Below, one piece after another: positions 7,602-16,489 of a stretch of DNA of 38,365 bases. Positions within the stretch are counted from its first letter, which is position 1; every line of letters begins with the position of its first letter. Below the pieces are notes generated by a model. That model saw nothing but the letters and a program-made list of their open reading frames with translations. It had not been told where the DNA came from and searched no databases. Source of the DNA: Bacteroidales bacterium (lineage in GTDB: Bacteria > Bacteroidota > Bacteroidia > Bacteroidales > UBA3824); contig JAGCYI010000166.1 in the NCBI GenBank assembly GCA_017960885.1, positions 1 to 38,365 of the forward strand, given 5' to 3'. The position numbers and the translations under genes are program-made.

Positions 7602-8669
7602 ATGAAGAGATTTTTAATAGCATTAACAACAATACTTACAGCACACCTTGCCGTAGCGCAAACCGCCAGCTACCGCAACAACTACAAGCACTACGAGGGC
7701 AAAATGGGCAAAACCGACGTGGTGATGGAGGCTTTTTATTTCGACAACGACGTTTCTGGCATCGTATACCCCAAAAAATCATCGGAATGCCTTCACGTTC
7801 AAGGCTCTGCCGAAAACGGTGTACTTAACCTTTCCACTGCCGACAATCGAAAAATTACTATTACCGACCTAAAAGAAGACTACTCTCAATGCATGCGGTT
7901 CAACGAAGTATACGCCGAACTTTACGATTCAATACCATTCGCACCTACCGACGAAGATAACACAGTAGCTACCAATACTATAGCCTACACATATCTGCAA
8001 CCTGCGGCATACAAAGGCATCGAAACCAACAGCGACACCAAGGCTCTGTTTGCAAAAATGTTCAATGCGGCTCCCCAACAAAGCGTTGAGGGCTACTTTT
8101 TTTATCCTGAGCCCTACCCTACTATGAAACTCAAAAACGACTTTCAAGCCGCTAAAAACAGTTTCAGAAAATTTGTAGACAACGAATTGCAAACTGAAGA
8201 CAAGATAACAGCGCAAGAACTTACTATGCAAGAAACTAACTATCAATATGTAACATACAACGCCAACGGTCTTGTCTGCATTATCAACCACTGCTACTCC
8301 TACGCAGGTGGAGCCCACGGCATGTACGCACACATTCCTGTTATTTTCGACCTTGAACAAAACCGAGTTCTCACAAAAGAGGATATTTTCAAACCAGGCA
8401 CCGATGCCGCCATTATAAAGCTGATTATCAAATACTTTATTGCTCACGGCGACGCCGACGACAAGCCTTCCGACGAAAGCGAGGGCATTTTCAAAGACGA
8501 CGTGTTTGTAGGAAACAACATAGGTATCGAAAACGGCAATATCATTTTTTATTACCAGCCTTACGACATAAACTCCTATGTGGCAGGCGCTTACTCTGCC
8601 GTTATTAAAATTTCTGAACTATTACCATATATCACAGATAACTCACCAATTAAACGAATGTTAAAATGA
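7602..8669 (+). CDS. Secreted DUF3298 (RsiV C-terminal-like) domain protein
   Basis: ATG at 7602, preceded by AAAGAT, is chosen over the TTG at 7593; it gives a clear Sec signal peptide (MKRFLIALTTILTAHLAVAQ). The 355-residue product carries a C-terminal DUF3298-type domain: YSYAGGAHGMYAHIPVIFDL, then RVLTKEDIFKPGTD, and a final strand-rich segment with FYYQPYDINSYVAGAY. This domain occurs in anti-sigma factor RsiV, where it binds lysozyme, and in many periplasmic proteins of unknown role. The N-terminal 150 residues (VVMEAFYFDNDVSGIVYPK) are a separate domain I do not recognise. No membrane segment or anti-sigma N-terminus exists, so this is not an RsiV equivalent. Its stop overlaps the next start (ATGA, 8666-8669). 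Confidence 0.7.
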   Translation: MKRFLIALTTILTAHLAVAQTASYRNNYKHYEGKMGKTDVVMEAFYFDNDVSGIVYPKKSSECLHVQGSAENGVLNLSTADNRKITITDLKEDYSQCMRFNEVYAELYDSIPFAPTDEDNTVATNTIAYTYLQPAAYKGIETNSDTKALFAKMFNAAPQQSVEGYFFYPEPYPTMKLKNDFQAAKNSFRKFVDNELQTEDKITAQELTMQETNYQYVTYNANGLVCIINHCYSYAGGAHGMYAHIPVIFDLEQNRVLTKEDIFKPGTDAAIIKLIIKYFIAHGDADDKPSDESEGIFKDDVFVGNNIGIENGNIIFYYQPYDINSYVAGAYSAVIKISELLPYITDNSPIKRMLK

Positions 8670-9505
8670 AAAAACTAATTTGCACTTTTATCATCTTATC
8701 CGTTGGATTTGCTACTACCAAGGCTCAAAACAACGCAGAATCTATTTACATCGACTATCGTACAGAACTTTTGGGTACTACCAAAGACAATGTCAACGAA
8801 ATAATTGTAAAAACTGCACAATATTTTTTAGAATCGCCATACGTCGCACACACTCTCGACTCAAACAGTGTGGAGCAGCTTGTGGTAAACTTAGACCGTT
8901 TCGACTGCCTTACTTTTGTAGAAACCGTGCTTGCCCTAAGTCTCGACTATATGACCGACAATCCATCTTACACCAATTTTACAAGCACATTGCAAAAAAT
9001 TCGTTACCGCAACGGCAATATTTGCGGCTACACTTCACGATTGCACTACACCTCTGATTGGATTTACGACAACACACAAAAAGGATTGGTTACCGACCGC
9101 ACCAAAGATTTAGGCGGTATCCCCTTCCGTCCTATTGTAAACTACATGAGCACCCATCCTCAAAACTACGAGCAGCTGAAAAACAACCATGCAGCCGTTG
9201 ACTCTATGCGCACTATCGAAAAGCAAATCAACCTCCGCAAGGCCGTGAACTTTATTCCAAAAGTGCGTGTGTCTTCAGTGGCTAAGAATATAAATTCGGG
9301 TGATATTATAATGATAACCTCATCGATAGCGGGTTTAGACTATGCTCATGTGGGCTTTGCTATCAAAGACAACGGTGTTTTAAAATTTATTCACGCATCG
9401 TCAGACCAGCACAAGATTGCAATCACATCCGGCACTCTGGCGCAGTATCTGCTTAATGTAAAGAGTTTTACAGGCATTTCAGTGTTGAGGGCAAAGCAGT
9501 TATAG
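8666..9505 (+). CDS. DUF1460 (amidase-like, NlpC/P60-related) secreted protein
   Basis: A 279-residue protein with a Sec signal peptide (MKKLICTFIILSVGFATTKA) and the DUF1460 signature DRFDCLTFVETVLAL, whose Cys81 is the predicted nucleophile; His228 in LDYAHVGFAI and the nearby FIHASS are the likely partner positions. The fold is related to NlpC/P60 cysteine peptidases, and members are thought to act on peptidoglycan stem peptides or amide bonds, in the periplasm. Start and the previous stop overlap (ATGA), so translation is coupled to the DUF3298 gene. The 3' end overlaps the converging porQ gene by six bases. Confidence 0.85.
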   Translation: MKKLICTFIILSVGFATTKAQNNAESIYIDYRTELLGTTKDNVNEIIVKTAQYFLESPYVAHTLDSNSVEQLVVNLDRFDCLTFVETVLALSLDYMTDNPSYTNFTSTLQKIRYRNGNICGYTSRLHYTSDWIYDNTQKGLVTDRTKDLGGIPFRPIVNYMSTHPQNYEQLKNNHAAVDSMRTIEKQINLRKAVNFIPKVRVSSVAKNINSGDIIMITSSIAGLDYAHVGFAIKDNGVLKFIHASSDQHKIAITSGTLAQYLLNVKSFTGISVLRAKQL

Positions 9506-10462
9506 CTCTCTTAGAAAAATCTCTGCCGTAAACATATTGATACTTGCCGCCGACCCGTAGCACGCTCTCGAATACTGCACGGCAAACCGCCTCAGCCTCA
9601 CATCCGCCCCGAACGAAAATCCAGCGGCCCGGCTGGCGTTGCTCATTCGCAAATCGTTGTGACGCTGTACGTTGAATCCAGCTTTTGCCGATACTGTAGA
9701 TTTTGGAAAAAGTTCCAACCCCAGCACAATATGGTCTGCAATGTTGGTGGCGTTGTCCTCGTCTAAACGGCTCTGCAATTCGGTAACGGTGGCAGAAAAC
9801 CTCAGCGGAGCATGTTGCAATATCTTGCTCGCTCCCACTTGAATGCACAACGGAAGCGGCTCTCGGTTTGAACCTGTATACGGTGAACACTGAAAGCCCA
9901 CGTTGTTGGCTGTGGCAGCGATTGTTACGCCAATTTCGTCGAAATTGTAAACCAATCCGAAATCAAAAGCAATTCCCCACGAACGGTAACGCTCGAGATG
10001 CGAAAATATAGTCTTGGTGGTGATGCTCGCCCGTAAATCTTTTGTAATCTGACGTATAGCGGCGCAATATATGGCGCAGTCCTTAGCCGAGAATGTTCCG
10101 CCAAGTATGCCCGCCTCGTCGGCGTAGTCAAACGAGCCATAGTTCATAAAGAGCACACCGCCAGCCACCGACCAAAGGTTGTTGATTTTGGCGGCATAGG
10201 CAGCCGAACCAAAATTGATGTCGGCGATATAGTCGGCGTAGTTCAATGCTGCATAGCGGTCGTAGGTGCTGTCGATCATAGCGGCGTTGGCAAACAGATA
10301 GTTGGCACCGAGATTTCCTGAAGAAATAGCCGCGCCGCCCAATGCCGCAGAATTGCCGCTCACTGGCAATTTAAGGAATGTGTACACTCTCTCTCCACCG
10401 TTTTGCGCTATGGCTGCAAAAGCTGTGGCAACTACAAAAAATATGGAAAGTAAAAATTTCAT
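9500..10462 (-). CDS. porQ: Type IX secretion system protein PorQ
   Basis: The 320-residue protein has a signal peptide (MKFLLSIFFVVATAFAAIAQ) and the outer-membrane barrel pattern of PorQ: YTFLKLPVSGNSAALGGAAIS near the N-terminus, then NPA-like NYLFANAAMID, and repeated strand-turn units through to the last residue. PorQ belongs to the attachment complex of the T9SS (with PorU, PorV and PorZ), which processes and anchors cargo at the cell surface. Its presence fits the T9SS cargo proteins at 26547-34115. No porU, porV or porZ is adjacent. The gene ends head-on against the DUF1460 gene, six bases shared. I recognise it mostly from the N-terminal motif and overall form. Confidence 0.82.
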   Translation of the reverse strand: MKFLLSIFFVVATAFAAIAQNGGERVYTFLKLPVSGNSAALGGAAISSGNLGANYLFANAAMIDSTYDRYAALNYADYIADINFGSAAYAAKINNLWSVAGGVLFMNYGSFDYADEAGILGGTFSAKDCAIYCAAIRQITKDLRASITTKTIFSHLERYRSWGIAFDFGLVYNFDEIGVTIAATANNVGFQCSPYTGSNREPLPLCIQVGASKILQHAPLRFSATVTELQSRLDEDNATNIADHIVLGLELFPKSTVSAKAGFNVQRHNDLRMSNASRAAGFSFGADVRLRRFAVQYSRACYGSAASINMFTAEIFLREL

Positions 10463-10590
10463 GCTGCAAATTTCATATTTTTAAGTTTAAAAAAGACAAT
10501 CATTTCAAAAAAAAAGTCTAATTTCGTGCCTAATAGATTTACAACAAAAATAACGGCTTTAACGTTTTCAATCGTATTGATTTTATAATT

Positions 10591-12033
10591 ATGAAAGTAT
10601 CACACATTTTTTATCTATTAACAGCAGCTCTGCTTTGCTCTTGCGGTGGCGAAAAACAGAACCAGGCTGCGCTTAACAATGATTCCATACCGCAGACCGA
10701 AAGCACTATTTACCTAAACCAGAGTGAGCTTCCACCGGTCAACGACCTCGCACGCTTTCTCGCTGGCAAACCCGTCGACCAGTTTGCAGCCATCCAAAGT
10801 ACCGACTATTATAAAGATTACGCCAAAAAGGCATCGCAGCAGTGGAGCGACCTTAAAGCCAAGACTCTCAACCCCATAAAGCAGTGGTGTAATACCAACA
10901 TACCTGAGTTTCACCAAGATACCACGTGTCTGTTCTATCCTTTCGGCGGTCCCGACTTGGTGTTCGCCTTCACTTTTTTCCCCGACGAAACCGACTATGT
11001 GCTTCTCGGTCTTGAAAATCCAGGCTCGGTAACCATGCCCGACCTCCTTTCCGAACAGGAGACCCACGAATATCTTGATTCTCTGCTGTATTCTTACCGC
11101 TACATCAATAAGTACGGCTTTTTTGTGGCGAGCCACATGCACGACGATTTCAAAAACCTAACCCTCAACGGCACTATACACCTTATATTATATACGCTTG
11201 CCATGGAAAACTGCATTATCACATCGTATAAAGACGTGTATATCAACGACCTTGGTCAAATTACCGAAAACGACAGCAACCGCAAGAAACATCCCTACGG
11301 CTATAAGATAACGTTTACCAAAGACGGCGACCCGAAGACCCGCTCCATCACCTATCTGCGTATGGAGGCGAGCGACCCAGCCATGTCGGGAACGTTTGAG
11401 TTCGCATACTTTATCCACTCTTATCCCGAAAAGATATGCTACTTAAAATCAGCATCTTACCTGCTACAGAACAATGAGTTTACCATTATGCGGAAAATTC
11501 TTTTAGACCAGTGCGACCGTATTTTGCAAGACGAATCGGGACTTGCCTACGCCCGTATGATAAAGGATTACGACGTAAACATTTTCGGCACTTACACACG
11601 TCCCATGAATGTGTTCTCGTATTACAAGCAGGAGGATTTGAAACAGGCTCTCGCCGCCCGCAACTCCAAGCCGCTGCCCTTTAAGATTGGTTACGCTTCG
11701 CAAATCAACGAATCGGTGCTGATGGCTTGCACCAGAAAAGGAAAATATGACTACAACAATCCAAAACCGCCTGAAGACAACCATATAGCTGTTACCAAAG
11801 ATACTATCTACAAGGTGCAGTTCAAGGTTAGCTGGAACATGATTCCCAACAACGACCCCATGTTAGACGGTATTCCCGATGTGGATTACTACACCGACAA
11901 CAGCGTGTACAAATACACCGCCGGTGCTAAAAAATCTGAGGCAGAATGCAAGGACATTCTGCAAATAGTTAAAAACAAAGGCTTTACCGACGCCTTTATT
12001 GTAAAATTTGCTAACGGACAGAGAATAAGATAA
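10591..12033 (+). CDS. Lipoprotein with C-terminal SPOR-like domain
   Basis: This 480-residue protein has a lipoprotein signal (MKVSHIFYLLTAALLCSC; lipobox LCSC). Residues about 404-480 look like the SPOR domain found at the end of Bacteroidota cell-wall amidases and related proteins: IYKVQFKVSW, then VYKYTAGAKKSEAECKDIL, then KGFTDAFIVKFANGQRI. SPOR domains bind glycan strands lacking stem peptides, usually at the division septum. The central part (about 60-390) is not recognised; FYPFGGPDLVFAFTFFPDE is its most distinctive stretch and recalls an uncharacterised family seen in other phyla. A link to cell-wall sites is inference from the SPOR-like tail. The stop is 7 bases before hisB, so they are probably co-transcribed. 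The intergenic region before it (10463-10590) separates it from divergent porQ and shows no convincing promoter. Confidence 0.7.
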   Translation: MKVSHIFYLLTAALLCSCGGEKQNQAALNNDSIPQTESTIYLNQSELPPVNDLARFLAGKPVDQFAAIQSTDYYKDYAKKASQQWSDLKAKTLNPIKQWCNTNIPEFHQDTTCLFYPFGGPDLVFAFTFFPDETDYVLLGLENPGSVTMPDLLSEQETHEYLDSLLYSYRYINKYGFFVASHMHDDFKNLTLNGTIHLILYTLAMENCIITSYKDVYINDLGQITENDSNRKKHPYGYKITFTKDGDPKTRSITYLRMEASDPAMSGTFEFAYFIHSYPEKICYLKSASYLLQNNEFTIMRKILLDQCDRILQDESGLAYARMIKDYDVNIFGTYTRPMNVFSYYKQEDLKQALAARNSKPLPFKIGYASQINESVLMACTRKGKYDYNNPKPPEDNHIAVTKDTIYKVQFKVSWNMIPNNDPMLDGIPDVDYYTDNSVYKYTAGAKKSEAECKDILQIVKNKGFTDAFIVKFANGQRIR

Positions 12034-12040
12034 TTAAATT

Positions 12041-13153
12041 ATGAAAAAGAGAGTATTGTTTATCGACCGCGACGGCACTATCATAGTGGAGCCGCCTGTT
12101 GACTATCAAGTAGACCGTCTCGACAAATTCAAGTTTGTAGACGGTGCAATTATTTCGCTATACAACATCCGCAGATATACTGATTTTGAGTTTGTTATGG
12201 CTACCAATCAGGACGGGCTCGGCACCGACTCCTTCCCCGAGGACGATTTCTGGCCGCTGCAAAACCTTATGCTCGACACTCTCAAATCGTCGGGTGTGGA
12301 GTTTTCCGACATACTTATCGACCGCAGTTTTGAACATGAGAACCTGCCCACTCGCAAGCCTGGAACGGTGATGATGAAAAAATATCTCGAAAGCGAAGAT
12401 TACGACCTTTCGCAGAGCTTCGTCATCGGCGACCGCCCCACAGATGTGATGCTCGCCAAAAATCTTGGCTGCAAGGCTGTATTCTTCGGCAACGAACTGC
12501 CCTCAGAATTAGAGCCTTACTGCGCTCTCCATGCCAAAACATGGACCGAGGCGGAGCGTTTCCTCATTAGCAGCAACAATATCATAGAGGTAACACGCAA
12601 CACCGCCGAAACCAAGATAAGCCTCAGGCTCTATCCCGCAAATCCCGAAATCAAGCACGTGGACACGGGCGTGAAATTCTTCGACCACATGCTCTCTCAG
12701 CTGCCTGTGCACGGATGTTTCGGCTTAGACCTCACCTGCGACGGCGACATTGAGGTGGACGAACATCACACCATCGAAGATGTGGCTCTGGCTCTCGGCA
12801 CGGCTGTGAATATGCTCTGGCAACGCAGAAAGCTCATCAACCGCTACGCCTTTGTGCTTCCCATGGACGACTGTCTGGCGCAAGTGTCATTAGACCTCGG
12901 AGGTCGCCCCTGGATGATTTTCAAAGCCGATTTCACACGTGAAAAAATTGGCGATTTTCCCACCGAGATGATCACGCATTTCTTCAAGTCGTTTTGCGAC
13001 AATGCCAAATGCAACCTCAATATCAAAGCCGAGGGCGAAAACGAGCACCACAAGCTCGAAGGCATTTTCAAGGCGTTTGCCAAATGCTTGAAACAGGCTA
13101 TAAGTTACGACTTTACCTTGCAGACAATTCCAAGTTCTAAAGGAATGCTATAA
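12041..13153 (+). CDS. hisB: Bifunctional histidinol-phosphatase / imidazoleglycerol-phosphate dehydratase
   Basis: The 370-residue protein fuses two histidine-biosynthesis enzymes. The N-terminal HAD phosphatase has IDRDGT (Asp9, Asp11) and VIGDRPTDVMLAKNLGC (128-144). The C-terminal IGP dehydratase starts at about residue 182 (TRNTAETKISL) and has DTGVKFFDHML (208-218), EHHTIEDVALALG (241-253) and NEHHKLEGIFKAFA (334-347), the manganese-binding His/Glu motifs. The zinc-binding Cys loop of the E. coli enzyme is absent; RSFEHENLPTRKP takes its place, which I recall as usual in Bacteroidota. No other his gene is in the window, so this gene appears detached from the hisGDCB cluster. It lies between a lipoprotein and a glycosyltransferase with gaps of 7 and 17 bases. 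Confidence 0.96.
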   Translation: MKKRVLFIDRDGTIIVEPPVDYQVDRLDKFKFVDGAIISLYNIRRYTDFEFVMATNQDGLGTDSFPEDDFWPLQNLMLDTLKSSGVEFSDILIDRSFEHENLPTRKPGTVMMKKYLESEDYDLSQSFVIGDRPTDVMLAKNLGCKAVFFGNELPSELEPYCALHAKTWTEAERFLISSNNIIEVTRNTAETKISLRLYPANPEIKHVDTGVKFFDHMLSQLPVHGCFGLDLTCDGDIEVDEHHTIEDVALALGTAVNMLWQRRKLINRYAFVLPMDDCLAQVSLDLGGRPWMIFKADFTREKIGDFPTEMITHFFKSFCDNAKCNLNIKAEGENEHHKLEGIFKAFAKCLKQAISYDFTLQTIPSSKGML

Positions 13154-13170
13154 ACTTAAAAAGTGGCACA

Positions 13171-13926
13171 ATGATTAACGGCAAGAAAATAGGCGTGGTG
13201 CTTCCTGCATACAACGCCGCCAAGACCCTGAAACCGACCCTCGACGAAATCCCCTACGACATTGTAGACGAGGTGATACTCACCGACGACTGCAGTCAGG
13301 ACGATACTGCCGAGGTGGCGGCTCAGCTTGGTATCAAGCATATTATCCGTCATGAAAAAAACCGAGGCTACGGCGGCAACCAGAAAACCTGCTACAAAAA
13401 GGCTCTGGAACTGGGCTGCGACATCGTGGTGATGCTTCATCCCGACTATCAGTACACGCCAAAACTTATCCACAGCATGTGCTACACCATCGCCAACGGT
13501 GTTTATCCTGTGGTGATAGCCTCCAGAATCCTGGGCAAAGGCGCTCGCAAAGGAGGAATGCCCCTCTACAAATACATTTCAAACAGGTTTCTGACATTCT
13601 TCCAAAACCTTATGATGAACCAGAAACTCAGCGAATATCACACCGGCTACCGCGCTTTTGCCCGCGAGGTAATCGAAAAACTAAACCTCGAAGCCGACAG
13701 CGACGATTTTGTATTCGACAACCAGATGATTGCCCAGATTTTTTACGCCGGATACGAGATTGCTGAAATCACCTGTCCGACAAAGTACTTTCAAGAGGCG
13801 TCGTCGATAAATTTCAAACGAAGTGTTAAATATGGGTTCGGAGTTATTTTTACCTCAATAAATTACTTCTTAGCCAAAACAAGAATTAAAATTCACCGTA
13901 TATTTAAATCGGATTCAAATAATTAG
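13171..13926 (+). CDS. Family 2 glycosyltransferase (DPM1/GtrB-like catalytic domain)
   Basis: This 251-residue protein is a GT-A fold glycosyltransferase: IGVVLPAYNAAKTL (7-20) at the nucleotide-binding start, ILTDDCSQDDTAEVA (36-50), a tight basic loop EKNRGYGGNQKT (62-73), and VVMLHPDYQY (86-95) in the place of the DxD motif. The HTGYRAF segment (157-163) is typical of the dolichol-phosphate mannose synthase-like group, which transfers a sugar to a polyprenyl phosphate. There is no membrane segment at the C-terminus, so it is a soluble or peripheral enzyme. The sugar and acceptor are unknown. It sits 17 bases after hisB and 27 before an Omp85 protein, in an envelope-related gene run. Confidence 0.85.
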   Translation: MINGKKIGVVLPAYNAAKTLKPTLDEIPYDIVDEVILTDDCSQDDTAEVAAQLGIKHIIRHEKNRGYGGNQKTCYKKALELGCDIVVMLHPDYQYTPKLIHSMCYTIANGVYPVVIASRILGKGARKGGMPLYKYISNRFLTFFQNLMMNQKLSEYHTGYRAFAREVIEKLNLEADSDDFVFDNQMIAQIFYAGYEIAEITCPTKYFQEASSINFKRSVKYGFGVIFTSINYFLAKTRIKIHRIFKSDSNN

Positions 13927-13953
13927 GGCAATGTAGATTAACCAAACAGGCTA

Positions 13954-15420
13954 ATGACTATTAACACTTTATACCGTAACGTTTTACATGCGGCTCTGCC
14001 ACTATTGCCGCTGTTGCTGATTTCGCCGCTTGCAAAAGCGCAAACCAACGACACTACTTATGTTACGGCTATGAGTCCAAACGTCAACATGCTGTCAATA
14101 GCGCCCCAAACTATAGTGTCGTCGATTTCTGTTACTGGCAACAAAAAAACAAAGGAGGCGATTATCCTACGCGAAATCACCTTTGGCGAAGGCGACACCA
14201 TAGCTACCGAATCGCTCACACAAGAGTTTGAACGCAGCCATACCAACCTGCTCAAAACATCGCTTTTCAACTACGTTACCATCACTCCCACCGAAATAGA
14301 ACCCGGCTTTATAGCCGTAAACATCAATGTGGAAGAGCGTTGGTACCTTTGGCCTGCGTTTAGCATCACCCCTCACAACGGCAACCTCAACCAATGGCTA
14401 CGCGAACCCGAACTTAACAAGGTAGACGTATGCTTCGGCGCTAAAAAATACAACTTCCGTGGTCGCAGAGAAGTGCTCGCTTTCAATTTCCGACGGGGAT
14501 TCAACAATATTTCGCAAATCAGCTACTCAAACATTGCTGTCGACAAAAAATACCGTCACCTGCTTGCTGCACACCTTACGCTCAAAACACAAAAAGACGT
14601 GCTCGTGCGCACCACCGACGGCGAGGGAGAATACAATCACTTCGACAATAACGCTTTTAAAGAAATTAAGCCAGAACTCGTATATCAATTCAGACAAAAT
14701 ATCAACGCCTCGCATTTTTTTAAAGTGTCTTACAACGATGTGACGATTTGCGACTCGCTGGCAATGCTCAATCCCGACTATCTCGGCGACGGGGCAAGGC
14801 ACATTCGCAACATCACCACCACATACTCGTTCCGGCTCGACAACCGCAGCTCGTCTTACTACCCGTTGACTGGTTCTTTTTATGAAGTTACTTTCAAACG
14901 CACAGGTTATCTTTCGCAATCGCCGACAGTAATTGGAGCAGAGGCTGATGTTCGGCATTACTTTCTGGTTACCAACCGATTATATTTCGCTGCGCAGGTG
15001 TTTGTTTCTACCTACTCAAACAACACACCTTTTTATATGCGTCCAAACATCGGTTCCAAGCCTAACATTTTGGAGGGCTACGAGCACAACCTCATCTTTG
15101 GCGACGCGCTATCCTTCATTAAAACATCGTACAAGTTTGAGCTTATCCCCACCCATATTATCCACCTAAAACGCATCAACGCACCAAAGTTCAACAAGAT
15201 ACACCTTGCCGCATATATCAACCTCTTTGCCGACTGTGCCTACGTAGAAGACCACGCCCACACAGATTCGCTCAATAATCCATACACCAACACATTCCTC
15301 GGCTCTCTTGGCTTAGGACTCGACCTCGTAACATACTACGACAAGGTGCTCTCTCTTTTTGCCACACGCAATATCCAAAATCAATACTATTTCGGCATAG
15401 GCATCAAGTCGTTTTTCTAA
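13954..15420 (+). CDS. Single-POTRA Omp85 (BamA/TamA-like) outer-membrane protein
   Basis: The 488-residue protein has a signal peptide (PLLLISPLAKAQ), then one POTRA domain at about residues 55-135 (VSSISVTGNKKTKEAIILRE ... VNINVEERWYLWP), and a beta-barrel from about 140 to the end, with the Omp85-type final strand NQYYFGIGIKSFF. BamA has five POTRA domains and is far longer, so this is a short relative rather than the main barrel-assembly protein. Such proteins may insert or secrete a partner across the outer membrane; the partner is unknown. It follows the glycosyltransferase by 27 bases and precedes nadK by 77. Confidence 0.82.
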   Translation: MTINTLYRNVLHAALPLLPLLLISPLAKAQTNDTTYVTAMSPNVNMLSIAPQTIVSSISVTGNKKTKEAIILREITFGEGDTIATESLTQEFERSHTNLLKTSLFNYVTITPTEIEPGFIAVNINVEERWYLWPAFSITPHNGNLNQWLREPELNKVDVCFGAKKYNFRGRREVLAFNFRRGFNNISQISYSNIAVDKKYRHLLAAHLTLKTQKDVLVRTTDGEGEYNHFDNNAFKEIKPELVYQFRQNINASHFFKVSYNDVTICDSLAMLNPDYLGDGARHIRNITTTYSFRLDNRSSSYYPLTGSFYEVTFKRTGYLSQSPTVIGAEADVRHYFLVTNRLYFAAQVFVSTYSNNTPFYMRPNIGSKPNILEGYEHNLIFGDALSFIKTSYKFELIPTHIIHLKRINAPKFNKIHLAAYINLFADCAYVEDHAHTDSLNNPYTNTFLGSLGLGLDLVTYYDKVLSLFATRNIQNQYYFGIGIKSFF

Positions 15421-15427
15421 CAATTCA

Positions 15428-15461
15428 GCCTAAAAAAAATACTAAACCGGCATTTTTAGGC
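15428..15461. repeat. Inverted repeat between the Omp85 gene and nadK
   Basis: GCCTAAAAA (15428-15436) and TTTTTAGGC (15453-15461) form a perfect 9-bp stem around a 16-base loop. No T run follows, so it is a weak terminator at best; it may be a processing or attenuation site before nadK. Confidence 0.35.
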
Positions 15462-15497
15462 GTTAAATATATTTAATAATGTAATAAACCTTGCCAA

Positions 15498-16379
15498 ATG
15501 AAGATAGCAATATTCGGACGCGAGTTCAAAGACGACTTCAACGAATCGATATACAAGATATTCGAGACACTCAACCGCAACCAGGCTGAAATATACATTC
15601 ATGAGGAGTATCTCAAATTTATAAATCAGGATCTATATTTCTTTCCTAAAATATCGGGCACATTTTCCAGCAGCAACACAATGCCCGCCGGGCTCGACCT
15701 GCTCATCAGCGTAGGCGGCGACGGCACTATGCTCGAAAGCGTTTCTTACGCCGTAGGAGCCGACATTCCTGTAGTGGGAATCAACAGCGGACGGTTAGGA
15801 TTCCTTGCCACCGTGTCGAAAAAAACTCTCGACAAGGCTTTCGAAGACATCTTCGCCCGGAACTATCAAATAGAAACGCGCACGCTATTGGAACTCAACA
15901 GCGAAAACAACCGTTTTGGCGACCTCAACTTCGCACTCAACGAACTCACCATCATGCGTGTGAACTCAAGCTCCATGATCAGCATCAACGTTTATCTCAA
16001 CGAAGAGTTTTTAAACACCTACTGGTCGGATGGCCTGATTGTTGCAACTCCTACAGGCAGTACCGCCTATTCGCTCAGCGCAGGCGGACCTATAATCACT
16101 CCCGGCAGCGGCAATTTTGTTATTACGCCCGTCTCGCCGCACAACCTCTCAGTGCGTCCAATTGTTATTTCCGACGACAGCGTGCTTAGGTTAAAAGCCG
16201 ATGGCAGAGGCAGAAACTTCCTGGCTTCGTTAGACTTTAAGCAAGCCACTTTCTCGTTCGACGAAGAACTTGTGCTACGCCGCTCCGACAAAAAACTTAA
16301 ACTAATCAAGTTTAGCGAAAGCACTTTCTTCAACACCCTGCGAAACAAACTTCTATGGGGAATGGATAAAAGAAACTAA
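15498..16379 (+). CDS. nadK: NAD kinase
   Basis: This 293-residue enzyme makes NADP from NAD and ATP in the cytoplasm. It has the catalytic GGDGT motif (residues 73-77), GINSGRLGFLATV (94-106), the ALNEL motif (146-150), and the conserved block ATPTGSTAYSLSAGGP (183-198) followed by PVSPHNLSVRPIVISDD. Length and motif order are normal for bacterial NAD kinases. It is followed 110 bases on by a porG-like gene, an order I recall from other Bacteroidota, and preceded by the Omp85 gene. Confidence 0.97.
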   Translation: MKIAIFGREFKDDFNESIYKIFETLNRNQAEIYIHEEYLKFINQDLYFFPKISGTFSSSNTMPAGLDLLISVGGDGTMLESVSYAVGADIPVVGINSGRLGFLATVSKKTLDKAFEDIFARNYQIETRTLLELNSENNRFGDLNFALNELTIMRVNSSSMISINVYLNEEFLNTYWSDGLIVATPTGSTAYSLSAGGPIITPGSGNFVITPVSPHNLSVRPIVISDDSVLRLKADGRGRNFLASLDFKQATFSFDEELVLRRSDKKLKLIKFSESTFFNTLRNKLLWGMDKRN

Positions 16380-16409
16380 AAATTAATACAATAACAAAAA
16401 ACTTTTTAA

Positions 16410-16417
16410 TATCTTTG
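16410..16417 (+). promoter_or_regulatory. Candidate -7 element for the porG-like gene
   Basis: TATCTTTG matches TAnnTTTG and lies 72 bases before the ATG at 16490. No TTG is present at the -33 position, so support is partial. Confidence 0.4.
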
Positions 16418-16489
16418 CGCCGGATATATCAATAATAAGCAAAAATACGTTATAACTCAGAGACAAAATATTGCAAAATATACAGAACT

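Noticed and set aside
9468..9890. A 140-residue minus-strand frame inside porQ
   Set aside because: It is an out-of-frame shadow of porQ, whose own frame has a signal peptide and family motifs.
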